Origin: Pythium myriotylum | Taxonomy: Eukaryota > Oomycota > Peronosporomycetes > Pythiales > Pythiaceae | NCBI GenBank assembly: GCA_023091665.1 | Contig: JALJCQ010000023.1 | Coordinates: 310,001 to 374,000 of the forward strand | Direction of reading: 5' to 3' | DNA: 64,000 nucleotides | Shown here: positions 40,770 to 51,769 of the stretch, piece after piece | Position numbering within the stretch: the first letter of the stretch is position 1 | Layout of the letters: each line of letters begins with the position of its first letter | The notes under the pieces: model-generated | The model's input: the letters and a program-made list of their open reading frames with translations, nothing else | The model's database searches: none | Told to the model about the DNA's origin: nothing | Translations under genes and position numbers: made by a program

Positions 40770-43496
40770 CTATTCTTGAGTGATGAGTTTCTTGCCCAAG
40801 TTGAAGTAGAAGTCAACAAGCGTGCGAAGATCCGAGATCTCGATGAACTCGCGTGAACAATGGGCGTCAGTGATGCTGCCTGCACCGACTAGATACGCTT
40901 TGCCGTCGAACTTGAAGTACGGGATGTCTGTGTTGAACGAGGCGACATCCGTGTCGTACCCGTCGACAACTGAGAGGTGTACAGGAGCGTTCGAGGTATA
41001 GAGCTCGACATCAACGCGGCCTCGCGCAATTTCCTGAACACGGGAGAGGATTTCATCCGGATTCGTTGTCAAGCGGAACATGAGCATGGCCGATGCATGC
41101 TCTGCGAGCGCATTTGCAGCTTGACCACCGCTGATGATCCCAACATTGAGTGTGGTATCACCAAGTTCATCAGACTGAGGCCAGTTTTCATGCTTGAGAT
41201 CGTACAGAACATCAATAAGTGGATCAATTGCCGAGTCACCAAGGTGGGGGTATCCACTGTGAGCAGCCACACCCTTGCGGGTAAGACGAATCTTCAGGAT
41301 ACCCTTTTGCAACTTGATCATCTTCATCTTCGTAGGCTCGCCGACGACCATGTGGCTCGGTCTCAATCCAAGCTCGTTGGCCTTCTTCATACCGCTATGG
41401 TCAGTCTCTTCTGAAACAACGTATAGCATCCCGACATCCTCCCCGAAACCAGCTTCCACGAGCTTCTGAGCTGCAATCATCTGTGCGACAATGAGGCTCT
41501 TTGCATCGCAGGAACCACGACCATAAATTTTCACTCCGTCAGTGCGAGCAGGGAGAAATGGAGGTACGGTGTCCATGTGCGAATTGAAGAGAAGTTTGGG
41601 CGATTTGTTCCCAGTGCGACTGGCGTAGACGTTATATCTGCAAGTTCTCACGTCAGCGAATGTGAGCTCGAACTTCCCTTTCGGACCCGTACCTGTCAAC
41701 CTTGATCGGGGAATCAGACTGGGGCTCCACCTTTTGCAACTCGACTTTCCATCCGCGAGATTGCAGCCACTGAGAAAGCAGCTGACCAGCCTCCACCTCA
41801 TTTCCGGAAGTAGACTCAACGTTCATGAGTGCGTAAGTGAGGTTGACCACATCATCACTATTGGCATCAGCAAGCTTGGCAGCAGTCTCCACTTGCAACT
41901 TGAACTCATCTGATACTGGCTCCTCAGCAGGCCCACTTGTGAATTGCTTCGAGGGCGTGGTTTTCTTCCACTTCCCGTTCACTGCAGTCGCCTTGACAAC
42001 GCTGGTGCCATTTGCACCAAACACAAACGATCCCATCAACGTATCCGGTGTGGAGAACTTGAGTTGCTCTTCACTGATATCTACAAGAGCGAAATCAGCC
42101 GCGAAACCAGGTTTAATTTCGCCCTATGGTGGCACGATCGTAGGAAGATCAGTTCGTGTGAGTATCACGTTGACAATAGGGAACTACTAACCACGTTGAG
42201 GTTGAGCGACTTAGCGCCACTGGATGTTGCATACTTGAAAAGGAGTTTTGGCAAGTCGGTTTCGTTTGACGAGTCTGTGCAGACTCCTCGGCGACTCTGG
42301 TGAAGGCGGTGTGCGTACTCAAGCCAGCGCATCTCTTCGCACATGTCGATACGAGCATTGCAGTCGGTTCCCAAACAAATGTTCTCGCTGCAGCTGGCGA
42401 TGGCGGGGAATCCGTCCCCAAGGTTACCCTCGGTCAATGGACAAATGCACACGTTTCCACCCTTGTCGACGTACTCTTTTAGCAAACCTGTCTCGGTCCA
42501 GGTACAATGGACGGCCGTGAACTTGTCGTCGATCTTAACATTCTCCAAGAGTAGTGCCATGGGTGACTTGCCCCCGTGTGCATCCTTGCAGTCGTTTACT
42601 TCTTTCATCTGTTATCACACACAGCTAAGGACAGCGTATCTCTTGAAAGAACACATACATATCCTTACCTGCTCCTCGAGATGAATGTGAAACACGAGTC
42701 CACGTCTAGCACTTTCCTCGTGCAATTTCACGATATCAGTTAACTCGACCGCACGCATCGAGTGAGCGACAACACCGATCGTCTGTGTCGGCTCCTGCGC
42801 CAGTTGTTGGTGGAGCTTATCCATTTGGTTCCAGTACTTGGTCACTGAGTCAGTCTTGAACCGCTTCTGCGGCGTCGCCATAGGGGCACGGTTGAAGCCA
42901 CCGTGCTCATAAAACGCGTTAAGCAGTACAATGCGTATGCCGACATCTTTGGCAGCCTGGAGGATCTTCTCATCGTATGCAAACTGATTGCCCTCGGCGT
43001 CGTGGTGAAAGTAATGAAACTCGCCAACACTCGTGATGCCAGCATCAAGCATCTCCTGGAAGCACTGTCGAGTGAGCTCATAGATGCGATCATCCGTCAT
43101 ACCTCCCACCAGCTTGTACATCTCCTCGCGCCACGTCCAAAAGCTGCTCTGTGCGTCACCCTTGGGATACGTCTCGCCGAGGCCACGCAGCCCTCGTTGG
43201 AATGCATGCGAGTGCGCATTGACCATACCGGGCAGCAGAGCGTATCCGGGCAGTGCAATGGCATCACCGTGCGTGCCCTGACCCACGTGCTCGATAGCGC
43301 CGTCGGCCGCGACGTGCACGAGGACGTTCTTCTCAAAAGTCGCTCCAGTCCAAGTGAGTTCGGGTGCGACGACATACGCGGCACCTCTGGTCGAAGCATC
43401 AAGCAGCTTGTCCATGGTGGAGAGAGAGCGATGTCGGTGGTGGCAGTGGCGGTAGGCGGCTGATCGCAGAGTGGCGCGCCGCAGCAGCGCGTGCAT
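40770..43496 (-). CDS. Formimidoylglutamate deiminase (HutF) fused to M20 amidohydrolase
   Basis: Four exons: 42669-43496, 42192-42608, 41693-42123 and 40770-41637; 847 residues. An Arg/His/Ser-rich start (MHALLRRATLRSAAYRHCHH) looks like a mitochondrial presequence; a second ATG at 43415 omits it. Residues about 28-490 are HutF: NAHSHAFQRGLRG (metal His pair), GVVAHSMRAVELTD, FHIHLEEQ, AVHCTWTE and LGTDCNARIDMCEEMRWLEY. Residues about 500-847 are an M20 peptidase like ArgE/DapE, with zinc ligands in LFNSHMDTVPP, GRGSCDAKS, VSEETDHSG, VGEPTKM and TDAHCSREFIE. The junctions are ordinary phase-consistent introns, so fusion looks real. HutF makes N-formylglutamate; an attached amidohydrolase could release glutamate. 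Alternatively the M20 half acts on N-acetylornithine. Confidence 0.9.
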
Positions 43497-43773
43497 GTAG
43501 ACGGATGGAAAATGTAGCGATGCAAGTTGCCTCCATTGCGCATTTGAGCTGGTCGGTGGCACGAACTCAGGGAGGAACTGGGCGAGGCGACGTCGGTCTC
43601 AGATTGTTTTTTTTACGGACGTATTTACGACCAGAGCACTTCAACACGGACTTAATGGGAGCAGCCATGCTCTACTAAAACCGGTTTCGGAACGTGATGC
43701 GTATCCATCGTCGGCTCACGGAGGAGATCAACTGACAACGAGCTTCCACTTCACGAGACCTAAAGCGTCAGAC

Positions 43774-45696
43774 ATGACAGTGCAGCGCATGCGCAAGGCC
43801 GCAGGCGATGTGGTGGTGATTGGCGCCGGCGTTGCGGGCTGCTCAGCGTTCTACCATCTTGCTCGACTGAACCGCCGGAATCCGACGTTCAAGCCAATCC
43901 TCGTTGATGCGCGACCCCCGTTGACGCTCACGAGGTGAGCGCCACGCCTCGTGATTATCTCGGAAGTTCTGTTGATCAATGTAACGTGGGTACTGGCAGT
44001 GCGAACGGCTCGTTCAGCTACCGCAACTGGTTTCCAAGCGACGCAGAAGCACCGATGCGCGAGCTCGTTACCGCGTCCATCGACGAACTCGACGAGATCT
44101 CGAAGCATACGAACAACGAGATCGAGCTCAACCGGAACGGATACCTGTTTGTGACGCGGGATGAGAGAAAGATGGAGGAATTCAAGGTACTCGCGAAGAA
44201 GTTGGAGAGAAATGGTGGGGGCACAGCTCGGATCCACGATGATCGCACTGGTCTGGGCGGATATCGCATGCCGCAGACGAAGATTGAACACGACCTGGAC
44301 GGCAGCGATTTGCTTGTGGGTATCGAGAACATTAGCAAAGTGTTCCCCTCGCTCAAAGATTCGAATGCTGTTGCCGCACTCCACGTTCGCCGGTGTGGTT
44401 CAATGAACCCTTTCAAGCTCGTACGTTGTGTAGTTCGCATGCTTCACAATTGATCTATCGTTACCGTGACATGACGAACGTGATGTGTCTACGAATTGTA
44501 GGGGGCGTACGAGCTCACAAAGGCAACTGAGTTTTGCCCGCAGGCTCAAGTTCTTCGTGGCGAAGTAACCGACATTTTTGCCTTAGGGGGTAGCATCAGT
44601 GGGCTACAAGTAGCCACTCCCAGTGGCGAGACGCTTCACATCTCGACACCAAACGTTGTGTTTGCAACTGGTCCGCTCTTCGAGAAAACGATGGCCGTGC
44701 TCAGAAAACGAGCTCTGAGTAGTTACGAAGTGCCAATCATCAACGAGCTCCATATGCGGGCTGTGATGGATGACCCACTGAGCATTATCACACCCATGAC
44801 ACCACTTACATTCGATTCGGATCATGTCGGCCATTTCGAGGTGCGCGCACGTTCTTAGAGCATGCAAGGTGGGATCTCACATCGTTCGCAACCGCAGTTC
44901 ACAGAAGAGGAACGAGCCGCGATCCAGGGAGATCCAGCAGCTTCCCGAATGCTGGAGGAGTACCCGTCAGGTGGGTGATGTGTTATATTGCGATCAGGAA
45001 GCCCATTGCCATGAACCTTGGATTATTTCTCAGGTGTGCACGTGCGCCCGTACATGGCCAACAAGATGATGTCTGTTTGGACCTATGATACGCATCCCAT
45101 GGAGGCTCATTATCCGGTCGAAGATGTCCTCGATAAGTAGTACGTCACAGTGCGGGTCCTGTGACAAAAGGGTATCTTACCTCACATCGTTCCTTGTACG
45201 TAGCTATCCTGAGACGTGTCTCAGAGCTCTCAATCGACTGTTCCCCCAGATGAGGCCTTACTTGAACGATCCTCAAGTGCGCAAATCAATGACAGTAAGC
45301 AGACTAACTATTTCAGATGGGTGGTTTTGCTGTGCTCTCATCAAACTGACTGTGTAGGTAAACGGTGGCTACTATTGCAAAACGATGGACAACATGCCGT
45401 TGATTGGCCCCGCACCGAGCACAGTCAAAGGAGTTTTTCTACAGTCTGCCATGTCGGGCATCGGTCTTATGTAAGTCTCTTGTCTTTACAGTATCTGGGT
45501 CTTCGATCTCCCATCCATGATGTGGCACAGGTCGAGTGGTGCGTCGGGTCAACTACTAGCCGCACATGTCATGGGCCGAGAGCCCGAGAACAAGAACCTG
45601 GCGAAGTACATTGATTCATTCTTGCCCAGTCGCTTTGAAAACGAAGACTACGTGAAATCGCTCGCTGAGGGAGGCTCACTTATGGGTCAAGTGTAA
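43774..45696 (+). CDS. FAD-dependent oxidoreductase (DAO family)
   Basis: Eight exons: 43774-43934, 44000-44420, 44502-44840, 44898-44970, 45034-45136, 45204-45294, 45358-45470 and 45531-45696; 488 residues. The Rossmann dinucleotide motif VVVIGAGVAGCSAFYHLARL is at about 12-31. SANGSFSYRNWFP then begins the substrate-domain side, typical of sarcosine/dimethylglycine-type oxidases. Later parts include VFATGPLFEKT and the C-terminal FAD-binding NGGYYCKTMDNMPLIGPAPS with SGIGLMSSGASGQLLAAHVM. The substrate is probably an amino acid or N-methyl amine. It diverges from the HutF fusion (277 bases between starts), which hints at shared amino-acid metabolism. No PTS1 signal at the C-terminus (GQV). 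Confidence 0.88.
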
Positions 45697-45762
45697 ATGA
45701 GCAAGTGGTGTATCAGGTCAAAGAAACGTTTCACTAATCGATGTGTTGTGGATTCCTGTCAT

Positions 45763-46944
45763 CTAAGACGACGACGGAAAGGTTGGCATCATAGCTTGTG
45801 ACTTTGGCGGTGGTGACTCCTTAAAATATGGATGCTTGAGTGCATCCTTGGCCGAAATACGTCGTCTGGGATCGAATGTGAGTAATTTGCTGAGCAAATC
45901 GAAGCCTGCATTCGACAAGGCACTGCTGCTCCCAGCATAGGAGGTTGCGAGTGGAAATTTGTCTCGAAGCCGGCTCGTTTTTGGCCACTTCCATTGCATC
46001 TTCTGGGCTGCCGGAAGCTCCAGATATCCTGGCCATGACTCATCGTTTGGGCATCCCAACAACCTGAAGATCTGATCCATTTGGTCAATCTCCCCACGTC
46101 CAGGAAACAGCGGCTTCATAAGAATGATCTCTGCGAAGATGCAGCCGACCGACCACATGTCAACAGCCGTAGAATACTCGCTCGCACCAAGCAGAAGCTC
46201 CGGTGCACGGTACCATAGCGTAACCACAAGCTGCGTGTAGGTGCGAACAGGTGAGCCATACTTCCGGGCAAGCCCAAAATCACAAACTTTCAGCACACCC
46301 TTGCTATCGTAGAGTAAGTTGCTGGTCTTCAGATCGCGGTGAATGTACCAGCGCTCGTGCATGTATGCGATTGCGCTGAGGAGAGACTTCAGGAGGTATT
46401 TGACCTCGGACTGGAGAAACGGTTGCTTCATCTTGGTTTCCATGACGGCCTTGAGGTCGTTCTCTGCATAGTCCATGACCATGAAAATTTTGTCGGGGGT
46501 CGAACCGACTACCATTTCGCGGACCTTGACGATGTTGGGGTGGTCGAGCGCGAGGAGTGCGTTTGTTTCTCGCAGAGCAGTGACAGGGAAGCCCTCATGG
46601 CACACCTCTTGACTCATCTTGACCTGTTTGAGAGCCACAATCTCGCCTGTGACCTTGTCTCTCGCTTTGGATACCACTCCATAGGTGCCCTCGTCGATCT
46701 TGCCGATACGCGCGTAGTTGTCGACACTCCGGCAGCCGAGCAAGTAGAAGTTGTGGACCAGAGGGCGCTCGACGTAGGCTGCCTCTTCTTCTTCTTCTTG
46801 CCGCGCGACCGCCAACGATTGCGACACGCGGGACTCTGTCCGACTGCTACGCGGTCGCTTTCCCTCCGCCCTGTGGCGCCCGCGTCCATCGCTATCCGAG
46901 TCCGAGTCCGAGTCCCATCGGTTGCGCTTCCGCTCGCCTGCCAT
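45763..46944 (-). CDS. CDK11: Cyclin-dependent kinase 11 (PITSLRE type)
   Basis: Single exon, 393 residues from the ATG at 46944. A short Arg/Ser/Asp-rich lead ([20 protein letters not shown]) precedes the CDK11 entry motif [20 protein letters not shown]. The helix carries [14 protein letters not shown] in place of PITSLRE. The kinase has [61 protein letters not shown], and [14 protein letters not shown]11 with cyclin L acts in transcription and splicing. The N-terminus is much shorter than the animal p110 form, like the p58 form. It is convergent with the FAD gene (66 bases apart). Confidence 0.94.
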   Translation of the reverse strand: MAGERKRNRWDSDSDSDSDGRGRHRAEGKRPRSSRTESRVSQSLAVARQEEEEEAAYVERPLVHNFYLLGCRSVDNYARIGKIDEGTYGVVSKARDKVTGEIVALKQVKMSQEVCHEGFPVTALRETNALLALDHPNIVKVREMVVGSTPDKIFMVMDYAENDLKAVMETKMKQPFLQSEVKYLLKSLLSAIAYMHERWYIHRDLKTSNLLYDSKGVLKVCDFGLARKYGSPVRTYTQLVVTLWYRAPELLLGASEYSTAVDMWSVGCIFAEIILMKPLFPGRGEIDQMDQIFRLLGCPNDESWPGYLELPAAQKMQWKWPKTSRLRDKFPLATSYAGSSSALSNAGFDLLSKLLTFDPRRRISAKDALKHPYFKESPPPKSQAMMPTFPSSS

Positions 46945-47197
46945 TTCGGCGGATCTGCTCAGCTGGCTTAGTTCGCCAACTCGGGCTAGATTCATTTCAC
47001 CTTTGAATTGCAGCAGATGAATTGAGCACCGCCTCTCCCTCGATTCGGAGCTCCTCAACTCCAGCTGCTCACATAGCCAGGCCGCATATCCAAGTGGAGA
47101 CACGACAGAAGCCAGCGAAAACTCTGAGCACACGTGGTCGAAGGGCATTGCCGGAATCCTCCCCAAGCTTGCAAGAGGCCCCTTCCTGCCAGAGACC

Positions 47198-48549
47198 ATG
47201 AGCTCCGAGCCCGTCTCCGCCACGCACTCGCTCGCCGTCGTCATTGCCGCACTCGCTGCCATCCGCTTCATCGTGGCGCGCAAGGATGCGCAGCTCAAGG
47301 CGATGCCGTTCCCCACCAAGCGGACCCCGCTCAAGCGTCTGCCGCTCGACAAGATGCCCAAGCTCAAGAACGACCTACTACTGCGCGCGCTGAAGGGCGA
47401 GAAGACCGAGCGTGTCCCCGTGTGGTGCATGCGCCAAGCTGGACGGTAAGTTTGTGACGTGGATGGCTGTTGAATAATCGGGATGCTCACGATTGTTGGG
47501 ATCACAATGATGTGCAGCCACTTGCCAGAGTTCCGAGCTTTGCGCAACGCGGGCTACAACTTTTTCACGGTAGGTAGAGTGATGAATCGATTCATCTGGG
47601 CGCTCTGGTAACGGTTCTCTAGATGTGCGAGGTGCCGGAACTCGCTGTTGAAGTCAGTCTGCAGCCACTGCGCCGCTACCACATGGATGCTGTTATCATC
47701 TTCTCGGATATCCTTGTGATTCCGCAAGCAATGGGGATGCAAGTCATCATGGCTCCTGGAGTTGGGCCAGTTCTGCCCTCCCCGATCCGCGAGCCGAGCG
47801 ATATCGACAAGCTTGACCTGAACCCCGACGTCGAGACGAAGCTCGGCTACGTCATGGATGCCCTCAACTTAGCGCGCCAGAAGATCAATGGAGAGGTGCC
47901 TGTTATTGGGTTCGTTGGAGGACCAATGACCCTTCTCTGCTACATGATTGAAGGCGGCGGTTCGCGCACGAAGGCTAAGCTGAAGACGTTCTTGTATGAG
48001 CACCCGAAGGCCTCTCACAACATCCTCCAGGCGATCACAGACGTTTGCGTCAACTTTTTGATCGCGCAGCAGCGGGCTGGAGCTCAGGCTCTTCAGGTCT
48101 TCGAGTCGGTTGCCGCGGAGGTGCTTACGCAAGAGCATTTCTATGAGTTCTGCTTCCCATACTTGGAGCAAATTGCCGCGCGTGTCAAGGACGCGACTCC
48201 CTCGACCCCGATCGTGTGCTTCTCGAAGGGCACTCCTTACGCGCACGAGAAGCTATCGCACACACAGTACGATTGCCTTGGCCTCGACTGGCAGACCGAC
48301 CCGCGTGAAGTGCGCAAGGAAGTTGGTGACCGTGTGTCGTTGCAGGGCAACTTCGACTCGAGTGCAATCTATGCCTCACCTGAAATCATCCGCGCCCAGG
48401 TGAAAAAGATGCTGCAAGCATTTGGTACGCAGCGCTACGTCGCAAACTTCGGCCACGGTTGCTTTCCTGACATGGATCCAGCCCATGTGAACACATTCAT
48501 CAAGGCTGTCCAAGAAATTTCGCTTGAAATGAACGTCAACGGCCACTAG
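47198..48549 (+). CDS. UROD: Uroporphyrinogen decarboxylase with N-terminal hydrophobic segment
   Basis: Three exons, 47198-47445, 47518-47569 and 47623-48549; 408 residues. Signatures: [32 protein letters not shown] (catalytic Asp), [26 protein letters not shown] and [14 protein letters not shown]. It converts uroporphyrinogen III to coproporphyrinogen III in heme synthesis. About 45 residues precede the catalytic domain and include a strongly hydrophobic stretch, [18 protein letters not shown], followed by basic residues. The usual eukaryotic cytosolic enzyme lacks this; it may be a membrane anchor or organelle signal. Divergent from CDK11 (253 bases). Confidence 0.95.
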
Positions 48550-48750
48550 GAAAGTGAACCCAAGCAGATCAACAGTTCGATGGAATAAAGATCCTGCGCT
48601 GACCTCGCAGTGTGTTTAATGTACTTCTGCTATGAATGGATCTAGGCAATTCGACCATTTTGGCTGATTCCTCCAGGAGAAATGTTGAGGGCTTCAGCAA
48701 AAACCTACAGACCAATGCCCATAAGTCCACTCGGTCACCTTTCTTTAGAA

Positions 48751-49650
48751 TTATTCGCATACCGAAAACATTTTGCTAATGTTCTCCATTCGACGTCGCT
48801 GCTCTCTCTCCAGTGCTGAGCTCTTTTGTTTGATTTGATCAATGACAATTCCTTGAGATCCCGACTGAGACTCGATGAACTCAAGTTTTTTCACAAGCAA
48901 CGAGACATTCGACGCCATACTTTCGATGTGGTCTTCAAGATTTGAACGCACTTGTATTTGCTGCTTCTGTACAGTTGTTAATGCATGCTCCATCAGCTCA
49001 AGATCATCTGCACGCTGTTGAGCGAGCGACCGCGATTCGACTGATTGCTTTTGTGCTGTAGCCTCATACTCCTGGACTCGCTGAAACAGTTCATCAGTTT
49101 GCTTTTGCCAATGAACACGCAGATTATTGGTCTCTTCGCAGAGATCTGTAATTCGGGATGAAACGTCGCTTCTGAATTCATGCATCTTGTCCTTAATCTC
49201 CATTACATCTCTCTGCAGCTGCTGCATCCACTCGATATTGTGGCTGTGAGAAGCCTTCAGAATCTCATTGTCTTTAGCCCAATCACGCTCTTTTAAGGAC
49301 CAGATCTCCATTGTGCGCTTGAGTTGCATCACTTCGGTGTGAGTTGCCTTGTGCGCTTCTGCCTGTTTGGTCACCTCCGCTTCCATGTCGTTGAGTCTAC
49401 GCTGTGTTTCTTTTCGAAGACCGTCAATTTCTACCATAAGCACGTCCGAGAGAGTGTCAAAAGCTCCTTTGAGGGCCTTGATTTGAGATGTCAGGAACTC
49501 GAAGGTTGCCTGAGATTCAACTTCAAGCACGAGCTGGTCGGCTGCCTCACGCTGCAACTCCTTGACCGCACGTTGGAGCTGGTGCATCTCTGATAGAGGT
49601 TTCTTTACCTTGGCAAGCCGGGTTGCAGTTTGCTTGGATGCGATGGACAT
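48751..49650 (-). CDS. Coiled-coil protein, unknown function
   Basis: Single exon, 299 residues. Nearly the whole chain is alpha-helical heptad sequence (for example LQRAVKELQREAADQLVLEV, VTKQAEAHKATHTEVMQLKR). There is no signal peptide or membrane segment. It may be a basal-body or cytoskeletal protein, but nothing specific is recognised. It lies between UROD (convergent) and the CRT-like gene (same strand, 90 bases away). Confidence 0.75.
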   Translation of the reverse strand: MSIASKQTATRLAKVKKPLSEMHQLQRAVKELQREAADQLVLEVESQATFEFLTSQIKALKGAFDTLSDVLMVEIDGLRKETQRRLNDMEAEVTKQAEAHKATHTEVMQLKRTMEIWSLKERDWAKDNEILKASHSHNIEWMQQLQRDVMEIKDKMHEFRSDVSSRITDLCEETNNLRVHWQKQTDELFQRVQEYEATAQKQSVESRSLAQQRADDLELMEHALTTVQKQQIQVRSNLEDHIESMASNVSLLVKKLEFIESQSGSQGIVIDQIKQKSSALEREQRRRMENISKMFSVCE

Positions 49651-49740
49651 GCTTCTCCACTGCCTCCACAGTCAGAACTCCCTGTGACCTTTCGCAGAAG
49701 TAGCAACAAATCATAGAGCCAAAACTTGCAATTGATTCAT

Positions 49741-51411
49741 TCATGTGTAACGGAGCCCGTAATCATCTTCATTGAGAAGAGACATGGCTTCTTTATCCTC
49801 TGCTGATGTTGTAGTTGCCTCCATATCAGGATCGGGGTCCCACTGATACAGAATCTTACCCACGAGGAGAGAACCAAAAGCGATGAAATCGAGGACGAAT
49901 GTCGTTTCCGAGAACCATGCCTTGAGAAGGTGTACTCCGAAGTTGCCAGGGTCTAGTTCGTACCAGGCGAGAAACAGGAATGACATGACGAATCCCACCA
50001 GAGTCGTGCCATTCAGCACAGACACGCTAGTCATGCGAATCAGGCGAATGGCAAGCAAATTGATGGAAACGTTCGATACGATGAATCCTATCAGGATAAT
50101 CAGACCGAACTACTCGGCGATAGAGCGACATTAGGTTCAGTTTGCATCACAGACACACACTTCGTTCATTAGGGACTTACCTGACATCGATCGCTCTCAG
50201 CTTCACTTTTGCCGTTGATTAAACATTCAAGGCCACTCATCTTTTGGTCGAGGTGCAATACCTCCACGTCAAAGATGAAGGGCGCGAGCATTAATCCAGC
50301 GATGAACTGATACACTGAGACCCAAGCGTTGAGGTAGACCATATCCATGGGTTGGTCACGAATTGTACGTTCCTTGTACAACATTGACAGTGAACCAGGA
50401 ATGGCGGCGAGAAGGTAGAATAAGCTAAAATGCAACGTGAAGTCAGCCATGCACCACTCCCAAAGCTATTTTTTCTTGGTTGCATACGAATTCCAAGCGA
50501 CTTCTCGGTCTTCAAGATCATTTGAATTGAAACTAGGAGGATAACGCGCCGTCAGTCACTGGTAAGAAGCATTGCATGGCACCGCAAACGAAGAACCCAC
50601 TCCTGCAATGTTGGAATGAACGCTATGATAATACCAGCCGCTATGGCAATGTTACCTAGAATCTGTTTCTTCGAGTAACTGAGACAACATAAACATGTAT
50701 TAGACCGGGCCAAGTGTGAGCAATTACGAAACCGTACACTTACCGTGTTCGAAAAAGAAGTGCGGACAGCACCATTGTTACTGGAAACGAGGCTTGCATA
50801 AAGAGAAGTGTCTGCACGGGTTCCGTCATCCCACCCGCAATAAATAAGAGCATCGCCTACGCCCCCACCATCAGCAACAGGCTCAAAGAAAACAAGTTAA
50901 ACTTGAGTACATACATGCAAGAGGTCGAGCAAGCCCATAACGAAGAAATGTACTTTCGAGAACTCGGCCACATCCTCTTCGATGAATTCCTAGGGATCTC
51001 GCTTTGAGTGATTGTGGAATTAACCGTTTCGAGACATTCTTACGTCTTGAGTCGACTTATACCCAACGATACAGAACAGCGGCGGGATGTACAAGAACGT
51101 CATCAACTGGCACAAGAAATAGCTGAGAGAATGTTAGTATGAAGCCATTTTCCTCCTGTCTCCGAATCCACCAACCGATACGAGTCCATGCGATCGACCA
51201 TAGCCTTGAACATGAGTCGCTCACTCGCCATACTCAGCGCTAGCAACGCGATGATCGCAAACGACAGCAGCGACTGCAAGCAACAACGGTTGAGGACAGT
51301 TCATGAGATTTTGTTGCGGTCGGCTGCGCGTACCTTGCCAGAGCAGAGTCCGTACGACTTCCCGGTGCGCGCATCGATGCCGAGGCTCACGAACGGCGTG
51401 TGGAAGCCCAT
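49741..51411 (-). CDS. CRT-like transporter (chloroquine-resistance-transporter family)
   Basis: Nine exons: 51334-51411, 51176-51273, 51044-51122, 50915-50989, 50744-50856, 50601-50678, 50488-50532, 50181-50424 and 49741-50109; 392 residues. An in-frame stop precedes the chosen ATG. About ten membrane helices are visible. Family marks include ASERLMFKAMVDRM, GLLDLLHAMLLFIAGGMTEP, QTLLFMQASFPVTMVLSALL, YLLAAIPGSLSMLYKERTIR and VYLNAWVSVYQFIAGL. Plant CLT members move thiols such as glutathione across plastid membranes and the Plasmodium member works in the digestive vacuole; the substrate here is unknown. Nine exons for 392 residues is the highest intron density in the window. Divergent from the PI3-kinase gene. 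Confidence 0.88.
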
Positions 51412-51769
51412 GCTGCGCGCGGACTACAAAGGCGTGGTGCTCGTCGACGACGGCAGCGAAGAAGAAGAAGGGGTGAAGGCGAGCTCTTCATCCGCTGATG
51501 CGCAGCGCGTCGCCGTCGACGAGCTGCAAGTCGGGAAAGTACTGAGGTATCTTGACTAAGTGCGGATTTGACGAAGTGGGTTCATTACTGCGGCAGACAG
51601 AACAATGGCCCGGAGCTTCGAGCCGAAAATGGCAATGACGCGCAAGCGGTCGACGGCGGTTGGCGGCCCCATGGGGCGTCGCCGTGTTTAGACTGCGCGC
51701 CATGTCGCAAAACCGAAGCCCAGTCGAGAATCACTGTGCTGATTCTCAGCGAGCGATCCAGTTCAGCGG
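51412..51769. other. Divergent promoter region (CRT-like / PI3-kinase)
   Basis: 358 bases between two start codons on opposite strands, GC-rich near 51440-51520. An ATG reads into a short frame on the minus strand but hits a stop before the CRT-like start. No gene. Confidence 0.4.
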
